From contig CAZTRF010000028.1 in assembly GCA_964616495.1 (NCBI GenBank), forward strand, positions 1-11,950: 11,950 nt of DNA. The letters run 5' to 3'. Positions 6,686-11,950 of this stretch are shown here, piece by piece. This stretch comes from DAOSVX01 sp964616495. GTDB lineage: Bacteria; Bacillota_I; Bacilli_A; RF39; UBA660. Both the position numbers and the translations under genes were made by a program. The notes below the pieces were generated by a model that ran no database searches, had not been told where the DNA came from, and saw only the letters and a program-made list of their open reading frames with translations. Position 1 is the stretch's first letter, and every line of letters starts with the position of its first letter.

Positions 6686-7171
6686 CTATCTAATATAGCT
6701 CGCTGTTGTAGCTATATTACTACCAACCGTTATTTGTTTAACAGCCCATAAAACTGCCAAACCAATTAAAATAGCTATTCCTACATATATAAGAATATAC
6801 TTTACACTAGAATGTTTACTTTTTATCTTAGTGTAAGGAGAAGACACTTTGTCAAGTTCTTCAACTTTTTTAATTTTCTTGTTTTCTTTTTCGTTAATTG
6901 CTTTTTCTATTTTCTTTAATGGTATTTTTGATGTATATTCAAATAAATACTCATTAAATTCATCAATTGTTCTTTCAGGGTCTAATCCTAAATATCTAGA
7001 ATATCTTTTAATGTAATCCTTAAGAACAAAGATATCTTTAAAACAACCAATATTACCATTTTCGATATTTTCTAATATTAATACTTTAATCTGCAGATCT
7101 TCGCTTGCTTCTTCTTTCGTAACACCTGCATTTTCTCTAGCACTTTTCAACATTAATCCAATTTCGTTCAA
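6686..7171 (-). CDS. RodZ/YmfM-like helix-turn-helix membrane protein, short form
   Basis: This 161-residue protein has an N-terminal RodZ-type helix-turn-helix domain (about 1-70: LKSARENAGVTKEEASEDLQIKV, then the conserved ...IENG... and KDYIKRYSRYLGLD). A lysine/glutamate-rich linker (about 82-121) and one transmembrane helix (about 124-144) follow. RodZ links MreB to the elongation machinery in rod-shaped cells, with the helix-turn-helix domain contacting MreB in the cytoplasm. Here only about 17 residues follow the membrane helix, so the outer beta-sheet domain usual in RodZ (DUF4115) is missing. Start choice: the GTG at 7180 overlaps the ribosome binding site GGAG (7180-7183). The TTG at 7169-7171 is 8 bases downstream of it and gives the normal N-terminus. 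The location directly upstream of pgsA supports the call. A generic Xre-like membrane regulator is the alternative. Confidence 0.8.
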   Translation of the reverse strand: MNEIGLMLKSARENAGVTKEEASEDLQIKVLILENIENGNIGCFKDIFVLKDYIKRYSRYLGLDPERTIDEFNEYLFEYTSKIPLKKIEKAINEKENKKIKKVEELDKVSSPYTKIKSKHSSVKYILIYVGIAILIGLAVLWAVKQITVGSNIATTASYIR

Positions 7172-7200
7172 GTAATTCACTCCTAATCTTTTAAAATAAA

Positions 7201-7553
7201 AATAATATCTTATAAGCCATGTTCTGTACCTTTTAAAAAGGCGGCAAATATTTATCTACTAAATTAATAGTCCTTTAAATAAGTTTTTATTCCCTATTTA
7301 AAAGTTCCCCTACCAAAATTTGGGTTTCTCACTTGTGGGGTTTACCACGTTCCACTATCAAAGTTTCCCTCGATACTCGTCTCTTTGGCACTTTTACATC
7401 TAATCCAACCATTTGAGGTTATTTCGAAGCCGTTAGTAAAAACTACCAGTAGTTATTGTTTCCTACTGCACAAGCACTACAATCATTACAGACTGTGTGA
7501 GCATGGACTTTCCTCTGCATAATTACTTATGCAGCATTTGCCCGGATATTATT
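7201..7553 (-). ncRNA. rnpB: RNase P RNA, bacterial B type
   Basis: This is the catalytic RNA of ribonuclease P, which removes the 5' leader of pre-tRNAs. On the minus strand the universal 5' core GAGGAAAGTCCATGCTC is at 7499-7515 and the matching 3' core ACAGAACATGGCTTAT at 7212-7227; together they form the P4 region. Between them are GTGGAACGTGGTAAACCCC and GAGAAACCCAAATTTTGG, closely matching the B-type (Bacillus) RNA, and GCCGCC near the 3' end. The ends are set by P1: AATAATATC (7545-7553) pairs perfectly with GATATTATT (7201-7209). P3 is a clear hairpin, CTGCATAA/TTATGCAG, near 7513-7532. The length of about 353 nt is shorter than the roughly 400 nt of Bacillus. The 5' end overlaps the gpsB stop codon by about 5 bases, and rodZ starts 29 bases beyond the 3' end. 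Confidence 0.96.
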
Positions 7554-7872
7554 CATTATCGCCAAAAACAGCTTTTTCTAATTGACTTAATCTTTTAAGA
7601 AGGTCTACATTGCTTACATTATAATCTCCCTTAGGGCGGGTTTCAAACTCATCTCTAAGTGATCTTAATTCGTGTTTGAGTTTGCCATTGTCTTCTTTTA
7701 ATTCTTTTAAGTCATGTTCATATTTCTTTATTATACTATTAAACTCTGCATAATCACGAATAACCATGTCTAAGAACTTATCAACTTCTTGAGGTCTATA
7801 CCCTCTTGCATCAATTTTAAATTCTTTTTCCAGAATTTCTTGAGGAGTCAAAAATATCTTCTCATTATACAT
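7549..7872 (-). CDS. gpsB: Cell cycle/cell wall synthesis regulator GpsB (DivIVA family)
   Basis: GpsB is a small cytoplasmic coiled-coil hexamer that binds the cytoplasmic parts of class A PBPs and shuttles them between division and elongation sites. The 107-residue product has the DivIVA-like N-terminal domain (LTPQEILEKEFKIDARGYRPQ, then EVDKFLDMVIRDY; about 8-41), a coiled coil (about 42-75), and the C-terminal trimerising segment NVDLLKRLSQLEKAVFG (about 88-104). DivIVA itself is longer, and the VFG ending is typical of GpsB. The start is supported by GGGAG upstream and a perfect promoter. gpsB directly before rnpB is the Bacillus arrangement. Here the TAA stop lies within the P1 helix of rnpB. 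The PBP gene across the divergent region is its probable partner. Confidence 0.94.
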   Translation of the reverse strand: MYNEKIFLTPQEILEKEFKIDARGYRPQEVDKFLDMVIRDYAEFNSIIKKYEHDLKELKEDNGKLKHELRSLRDEFETRPKGDYNVSNVDLLKRLSQLEKAVFGDNE

Positions 7873-7899
7873 TGCAAACTCTCCCTTCTTATGTCCTTA

Positions 7900-7928
7900 A
7901 TTATATATTTTAAGGAACTAAAAGTCAA
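7900..7928 (-). promoter_or_regulatory. gpsB (and probably rnpB-rodZ-pgsA) promoter
   Basis: On the minus strand TTGACT (7923-7928), a 17-bp spacer and a perfect TATAAT (7900-7905) give a leader of about 20 nt. The -35 overlaps the palindrome GTCAAGTTGAC (7924-7934), a possible operator. It is the only clear promoter seen for the four tightly packed minus-strand genes. Confidence 0.78.
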
Positions 7929-7940
7929 GTTGACAAGCTC

Positions 7941-8036
7941 CTATTTTATATTATGATTGTTTTCACTTGACGTTAATTTCCATTTGCACAGATCAATTTG
8001 TTTTATCATCCTTTGCATAAAATAATCTATTCTCAT
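7941..8036 (-). CDS. Possible small protein of 31 residues (unknown function)
   Basis: A short frame starting MRIDYFMQRMIKQID and ending NNHNIK-stop lies between gpsB and recU on the minus strand. Its ATG is preceded by AAAAGGAG (8044-8051) at an ideal 7-base spacing, which is as good as any site in the window. A possible extended -10 lies just upstream. The predicted peptide is basic and polar with a helical start, with no membrane segment and no motif I recognise. The gpsB promoter begins 12 bp after its stop, and no terminator separates them, so it could be the first cistron of that unit. Against it: short frames arise by chance in AT-rich DNA, and the stretch may instead only carry regulatory sequence for recU. 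Confidence 0.35.
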   Translation of the reverse strand: MRIDYFMQRMIKQIDLCKWKLTSSENNHNIK

Positions 8037-8057
8037 CTTTTTTCTCCTTTTTATTTT

Positions 8058-8066
8058 AATATACCA
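8058..8066 (-). promoter_or_regulatory. Possible extended -10 for the small ORF
   Basis: On the minus strand TGG-TATATT matches the TGn-TATAAT extended -10 form. At 17 bp the -35 position reads ATGGAA, a weak match. The predicted transcript would start only a few bases before the ribosome binding site. Confidence 0.3.
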
Positions 8067-8128
8067 TATTGATATTTGCTTTCCATAGTTTTGACATATT
8101 TTGCCATTCTTTTTAATACTTCACATGC

Positions 8129-8158
8129 TTGTAAACTAGATTTTTCTATAATTATATA
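8129..8158 (+). promoter_or_regulatory. Putative recU-ponA promoter
   Basis: TTGTAA (8129-8134) and TATATA (8153-8158) are spaced by 18 bp just upstream of recU; other TATAGT boxes at 8155-8160 and 8160-8165 overlap. A perfect TTGACA at 8091-8096 has only a poor -10 (TAATAC, 8114-8119) at 17 bp. The operon must start in this region, but which box is used cannot be decided by eye. Confidence 0.4.
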
Positions 8159-8180
8159 GTATAGTATTAATGGTGATTGT

Positions 8181-8750
8181 ATGTTTTATCCAAATAACAT
8201 TCAAAAAAATTTCAAAAAAAACATATCTCATAAAAACAGGGGAATGGATTTAGAAAGCTCAATTAATCTTTCTAACACTTACTATCTAGATACAAATCAA
8301 GCGGTAATATATAAAAAACCAACTAATATTGGAATTGTAGATGTAAAATATATTAATAAAACAAAATTGATTGAAAAAGCTTATTTTAAAACTCCTTCTA
8401 CACTTGATTATAATGGCTTATATAAAGGACGTTATATTGAGTTTGAAGCAAAAGAAACTCATTTAAAAACTGCTTTTCCCTTAAGCAATATTCATCCCCA
8501 TCAAATAAAGCATTTAAGATTAATCCTTGAACATGGCGGAATTGGATTTTTATTAATAAAAATGAATGATTTAGTATATTTATTAAAAGGAGAAGATTTT
8601 ATAAATTATATTGATAATAATAATCGAAAGTCTATTCCTTATATATATATTAATAAAAATGGTTATTTAATTAAAGAAAGAATAAATCCATGCTTAGATT
8701 ATTTAAATATTGTCAATAAAGTTTACTTTAAAGGAGAAAATTATGAATAA
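8181..8750 (+). CDS. recU: Holliday junction resolvase RecU
   Basis: RecU is the Bacillota Holliday junction endonuclease that cuts recombination intermediates and modulates RecA. The 189-residue protein shows the N-terminal NRGMDLE motif (residues 19-25), IYKKPT (43-48) and the nuclease core STLDYNGLYKGRYIEFEAKET (73-93). The core holds the PD-(D/E)xK-type catalytic residues D76, E89 and K91. HPHQIKHL (105-112) and the C-terminal DYL-NIV-KVYF pattern are also family features. It is slightly shorter than the 206-residue Bacillus protein because its basic N-terminal tail is reduced. A GGTGAT site lies five bases before the ATG. The last 8 bases overlap the start of the PBP gene, a translational coupling also known for recU-ponA in Bacillus. 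Confidence 0.95.
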   Translation: MFYPNNIQKNFKKNISHKNRGMDLESSINLSNTYYLDTNQAVIYKKPTNIGIVDVKYINKTKLIEKAYFKTPSTLDYNGLYKGRYIEFEAKETHLKTAFPLSNIHPHQIKHLRLILEHGGIGFLLIKMNDLVYLLKGEDFINYIDNNNRKSIPYIYINKNGYLIKERINPCLDYLNIVNKVYFKGENYE

Positions 8751-11700
8751 AAATCTTATGAAAATCTTAAAATTTGTGATAGTTGTTGCTGTCTTCGGTG
8801 GCTTTGTATTCTATAAAAGATATACATTTTTAAACTATTTTACTTTAAGTAATTGGTTAACTATTCTAGAAATGCTAGGAATAAGTTTAATTTTATTTTT
8901 ATCTTTACCAATTACTATTAGAAAAAGAAACAAAAGGCCTTATGATAAAATTTCGGCTAGAAGAATCAGTTTGATTGTAACAATAATTGTCTCTTTTATT
9001 ATTATATTTATTCATAATAAAATTAACTTGATAGCCGAAATATTTCCTACGGCTATAACTATAACTACTGCTTTCTTCTTGTACTTTATTAATAAACGAG
9101 TTCTTACTATGTCTTCATCTAATGATTTAAAAAAGAATAAAGTGGCTAAGAAAACCAAATTAGAGTTAATTTTAGATAAGTTAATAGCTCCTAAGGTTAA
9201 ATCAAAAGAAAAGATTAAAAATAAGTTTTTAATAACTATCATGTACATTCTTATCTTTTGTTTTGGTGCTGGAGTATTATTTTGTTTATATATTATAATC
9301 ACGGCGCCATCATTTGATGCGGAAAATTTATATAATAAAGAAGCAACTATTATATATGATGCTGATAATAATGAAATTGCTAAAATCGGCATGGAAAAAA
9401 GAGAAGTAGTTACTTATGAAGAATTACCTGAAGTGCTAATTGATGCTATAGTTGCTACCGAAGATTCAAGATTTTTCCAACACAATGGCTTTGATATTGC
9501 ACGTTTTACAAAAGCTTTTATTGGACAATTGGCTGGTAATAGCAGTGCCGGAGGTGGTTCAACTCTAACTATGCAAGTAGCAAAAAATGCTTATACCGAT
9601 TATAAAGCTGTTAGTGGTATCAAAGGCATTGTTAGAAAAGCAACAGATATTTATTTAGCAATATTTAAATTAGAAAAAAACTATACTAAAGAAGAAATAA
9701 TAGAGTTTTATGTTAACTCTCCTTGGTTAGGTAACAATTCATGGGGAATCGAGCAAGCTTCTCAAACCTACTTTGGAAAGTCAGTTAAAGATATTTCATT
9801 AACTGAAGCGGCTATTTTAGCGGGAATGTTTCAAGCACCGGCTTCTTATAATCCATTTAATAGTGTTGAACTAACAACTCAAAGAAGAGCTCAAGTATTA
9901 AATTTAATGGTTAGACATGGATATATTACAGAAACCGAAGCCGAGGCGGCTAAAGCGATTTCTGTGGAATCATTGCTTACTGATCAAAAAAGTTCTAGCG
10001 AATATATGGCGTTCATCGATACAGTCGTAACCGAAGTTTGGAAACGTACGGGATATGATGCTGGTTCTGTACCAATGATAATATATTCAACAATGCAGAA
10101 AGACAAACAGGATGTTGTTAATAAATTAATGAATGGTGAAAGTTTCACGTTTGTTAATGATGTAGTTCAAATGGGAATAGCTGTCACTGATGTTAACGAT
10201 GGTAGTATTGCAGCTATTGGCGCCGGACGTAATCGTGTTGGTGAAAGACAATTTAACTATGCAACTCAAATAAATAGGCATCCTGGATCAACTGCCAAAC
10301 CATTCTTTGCTTATGGTCCACTAATTGAATATAATGATGCTTCAACTTATACTCCATTCTTTGATGAAAAGTATTCTTATACAAATGGCGGATCAATTGT
10401 TAATGCTGATCGTAAATATTTAGGATTAATGACCATGCGATATGCCTTAGCTCGAAGCCGTAATATTCCTGCTTTACAAGCATTTCAACAAGTAGATGCT
10501 GAAAATGTTACCGAATTTGTTCATAATTGTGGTATTAATTATGGAAAGAATCTTTATGAATCGGCCGCTACTGGAGGATTTAATGGAATGAGTCCTTTAA
10601 ATATGTCAGCAGCTTATGGAACATTTGCTAGAGGTGGTTATTATATTGAACCTTATTCATATACCAAAATTATTTTGAGAGAAACCGAAGAAGTTATTGA
10701 ATATAAGCCTACTAAAACTAAAGCTATGAGTAAGGAAACAGCTTCTATGATTAACTATATGTTAGAAACGGCTGTTGATTTAGGAGCTTTGGGATCTAAA
10801 ATATCAGTTAGCGGAACTGATGTAGCTGCAAAAACAGGTACATCATCTATCGACGCTGCGGCTATTAAAGATAAAAAATTACCAGCATCAGCTATTATGG
10901 ATAGCTGGTTCGATATATATTCACCAGACTACTCTATATCAATGTGGTATGGATATGAAAATTTAACTACCGAATATTATTTAACTAGTAGTGCAGCAGA
11001 TAAAGTACGTAATAAAGTGGCTAAATTATTAGCAACCAATATTTTCGAAAAAAATAGCCAATTTAAAATTTCTAGTGGAATTACATTAGTTGAAGTTGAA
11101 AAAGAAACATTTCCAGCTAAATTAGCTAGTGCATACACCCCAAAAGATTATAAAACAAAAGAATATTTTAAAAAAGGAACCGAGCCTATTGAAATTTCTG
11201 ATAGATTTAATACTCTAGATAATCCAACAAACCTTAAAGGTAGTTATAATAACGGTAATATTGTAATTAGTTGGGATAAAATTGCTACACCTAATGCGAT
11301 TAGTACCACTTACTTGCAAACCTACTTTAATACAAATTATGATAAATGGGCTGAAAAATATTATCAAGAACGTTTGACATATAATACTAATTACATTGGA
11401 ACAATTGGTTATCAAGTTTATATTAAAAGCAATACAAGTGATGTTCTTACTTCTCTAGGATATACCAATAGTAACTCATATAATTATATAGCTCCTAACA
11501 ATAACACTGATTATACATTTGTAGTGAAATCAGCTTATTCAATATTTAAAGATAACATGAGTACAGGGACTAGTTTAACAGTTAATCCTTATGATATAAA
11601 TACTGAGATATTATTTCAAATGACCGAGGAAGTAACTACATTAAGTAAAAAAGATAATTTATCTTATTATACTGATTTTATAAATCCATTTAAATTGTTT

Positions 11701-11880
11701 GTAAATGGGATTGAAACTACTAATTTCACTTATACTTCAAAAATATATAAAATGGAAAGTGGAACTGAAACCGAAATATCAAAAATCCCTTTAAATAGTA
11801 CTGGAAGTTATAAAATAAGCTATATAGTAACCTATAATGAAAAAAAATATAATCCAACTAGAAAAGTCATTATAAATTAA
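8743..11880 (+). CDS. ponA: Class A penicillin-binding protein (glycosyltransferase + transpeptidase) with four extra N-terminal membrane segments
   Basis: This bifunctional enzyme polymerises lipid II into glycan and cross-links the peptides outside the membrane. The 1045-residue product begins with four hydrophobic segments (about 8-24, 37-58, 75-91, 97-116). A basic loop (117-161) and the usual anchor (162-187) follow. The GT51 domain shows ATEDSRFFQHNGFD (238-251, catalytic E240), GGSTLTMQ (271-278) and the RKxxE-like motif as RKATD (298-302). The transpeptidase domain has S516-TAK, S572-RN and K697-TGT. A fibronectin-III-like domain (about 828-948) and a beta-rich tail (950-1045) end the protein. 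The start at 8743 has AAGGAG six bases upstream; an earlier ATG at 8710 lies inside recU without such a site. The ponA symbol rests on the recU-ponA order. An operon with recU, opposite gpsB, supports a role as the main class A PBP. Confidence 0.93.
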   Translation: MNKNLMKILKFVIVVAVFGGFVFYKRYTFLNYFTLSNWLTILEMLGISLILFLSLPITIRKRNKRPYDKISARRISLIVTIIVSFIIIFIHNKINLIAEIFPTAITITTAFFLYFINKRVLTMSSSNDLKKNKVAKKTKLELILDKLIAPKVKSKEKIKNKFLITIMYILIFCFGAGVLFCLYIIITAPSFDAENLYNKEATIIYDADNNEIAKIGMEKREVVTYEELPEVLIDAIVATEDSRFFQHNGFDIARFTKAFIGQLAGNSSAGGGSTLTMQVAKNAYTDYKAVSGIKGIVRKATDIYLAIFKLEKNYTKEEIIEFYVNSPWLGNNSWGIEQASQTYFGKSVKDISLTEAAILAGMFQAPASYNPFNSVELTTQRRAQVLNLMVRHGYITETEAEAAKAISVESLLTDQKSSSEYMAFIDTVVTEVWKRTGYDAGSVPMIIYSTMQKDKQDVVNKLMNGESFTFVNDVVQMGIAVTDVNDGSIAAIGAGRNRVGERQFNYATQINRHPGSTAKPFFAYGPLIEYNDASTYTPFFDEKYSYTNGGSIVNADRKYLGLMTMRYALARSRNIPALQAFQQVDAENVTEFVHNCGINYGKNLYESAATGGFNGMSPLNMSAAYGTFARGGYYIEPYSYTKIILRETEEVIEYKPTKTKAMSKETASMINYMLETAVDLGALGSKISVSGTDVAAKTGTSSIDAAAIKDKKLPASAIMDSWFDIYSPDYSISMWYGYENLTTEYYLTSSAADKVRNKVAKLLATNIFEKNSQFKISSGITLVEVEKETFPAKLASAYTPKDYKTKEYFKKGTEPIEISDRFNTLDNPTNLKGSYNNGNIVISWDKIATPNAISTTYLQTYFNTNYDKWAEKYYQERLTYNTNYIGTIGYQVYIKSNTSDVLTSLGYTNSNSYNYIAPNNNTDYTFVVKSAYSIFKDNMSTGTSLTVNPYDINTEILFQMTEEVTTLSKKDNLSYYTDFINPFKLFVNGIETTNFTYTSKIYKMESGTETEISKIPLNSTGSYKISYIVTYNEKKYNPTRKVIIN

Positions 11881-11910
11881 AAAAAGCTAGATTAATTGAA
11901 GTTGTAAGAT

Positions 11911-11947
11911 AAAAGTGTACACAAAAAAAGTGTATGCTTTTATTTTT
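11911..11947 (+). terminator. Intrinsic terminator of the recU-ponA operon
   Basis: AAAAGTGTACAC (11911-11922) pairs with GTGTATGCTTTT (11930-11941), 12 pairs including two G-U wobbles, around a loop of seven A, followed by A and five T. It is the most stable-looking hairpin terminator in the window. Confidence 0.82.
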
Positions 11948-11950
11948 GAT

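Noticed and set aside
7172..7180. GTG start for the rodZ-like gene at 7180
   Set aside because: The GTG overlaps the GGAG ribosome binding site, leaving no spacer; the TTG at 7171 is correctly placed and gives the family N-terminus.
8051..8180. A 43-codon open stretch on the minus strand ending just before the small ORF's ribosome binding site (ending KYQYGILK)
   Set aside because: It has no ATG, GTG or TTG until residue 18 before its end, no ribosome binding site there, and overlaps the likely recU promoter. It could be a gene remnant, but nothing supports this.
9012..9392. A 126-codon minus-strand open frame inside the PBP membrane region
   Set aside because: It is the antisense image of hydrophobic codons, with no start signals.
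11215..11415. A 66-codon minus-strand open frame inside the 3' part of the PBP gene
   Set aside because: It is antisense to the fibronectin-like domain and has no ribosome binding site.
1..11950. Reassigned TGA codon (Mycoplasma-like code)
   Set aside because: No in-frame TGA occurs in the genes and Trp is encoded by TGG; the lack of TGA stops among ten genes is suggestive only of AT bias.
1..11950. CRISPR array, insertion sequence, tRNA or riboswitch
   Set aside because: No regularly spaced repeats, transposase, terminal inverted repeats with target duplications, tRNA-like cloverleaf or known riboswitch core was seen on either strand.

Overview
The window looks like a chromosomal housekeeping segment from a very AT-rich, low-GC Gram-positive bacterium (Bacillota, Bacilli-like). 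Supporting signs are the RNase J1 + RNase Y degradation pair, a B-type RNase P RNA, the gpsB / recU-ponA neighbourhood and the rodZ-pgsA-recA-rny order, all known from Bacillus relatives. Strong AGGAGG-type ribosome binding sites and near-consensus sigma-A promoters fit too. The standard genetic code fits: TGG is used for Trp, and nine of the ten complete protein genes stop with TAA and one with TAG. A 10-base run of N inside recA shows this is a draft, possibly metagenome-derived, assembly. I cannot name the genus; a gut lineage such as RF39 or an Erysipelotrichales-like group is only a guess.

Layout. 1-644 (-) is the N-terminal part of ftsY, cut by the window edge. It is divergent from rnjA (778-2454, +). 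rnjA converges on rny (2482-4035, -), and the two terminators sit back to back with each stop codon in its own hairpin loop. Next is a two-gene operon of small WXG100/ESAT-6-like proteins (4225-4859, +) with a textbook promoter. It converges on recA (4882-5917, -) and shares a bidirectional terminator with it. recA is broken only by the assembly gap. Upstream of recA on the minus strand lie pgsA (6075-6677), a short rodZ-like gene (6686-7171), the RNase P RNA gene rnpB (7201-7553) and gpsB (7549-7872). These are packed so tightly that they look like one transcription unit read gpsB -> rnpB -> rodZ -> pgsA. A 308-bp divergent region holds the gpsB promoter and a possible 31-codon gene. It is followed by recU (8181-8750, +) and a class A penicillin-binding protein gene (8743-11880, +), which overlap by 8 bp and end at a good terminator.

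How it fits together. Three modules are visible: RNA turnover and processing (RNase J1, RNase Y, RNase P RNA); envelope growth and shape (PgsA, RodZ, GpsB, bifunctional PBP, with FtsY for membrane protein targeting); and recombination (RecA, RecU). GpsB is a known partner of class A PBPs in Bacilli, and the two genes face each other here across one regulatory region. The least ordinary items are the WXG100 pair set in a housekeeping block with no secretion machinery in view, the PBP with four extra membrane segments in front of its usual anchor, the embedding of rnpB between protein genes with its P1 helix overlapping the gpsB stop codon, and the unassigned small ORF between gpsB and recU. I saw no insertion sequence, CRISPR array, tRNA, riboswitch or phage gene.
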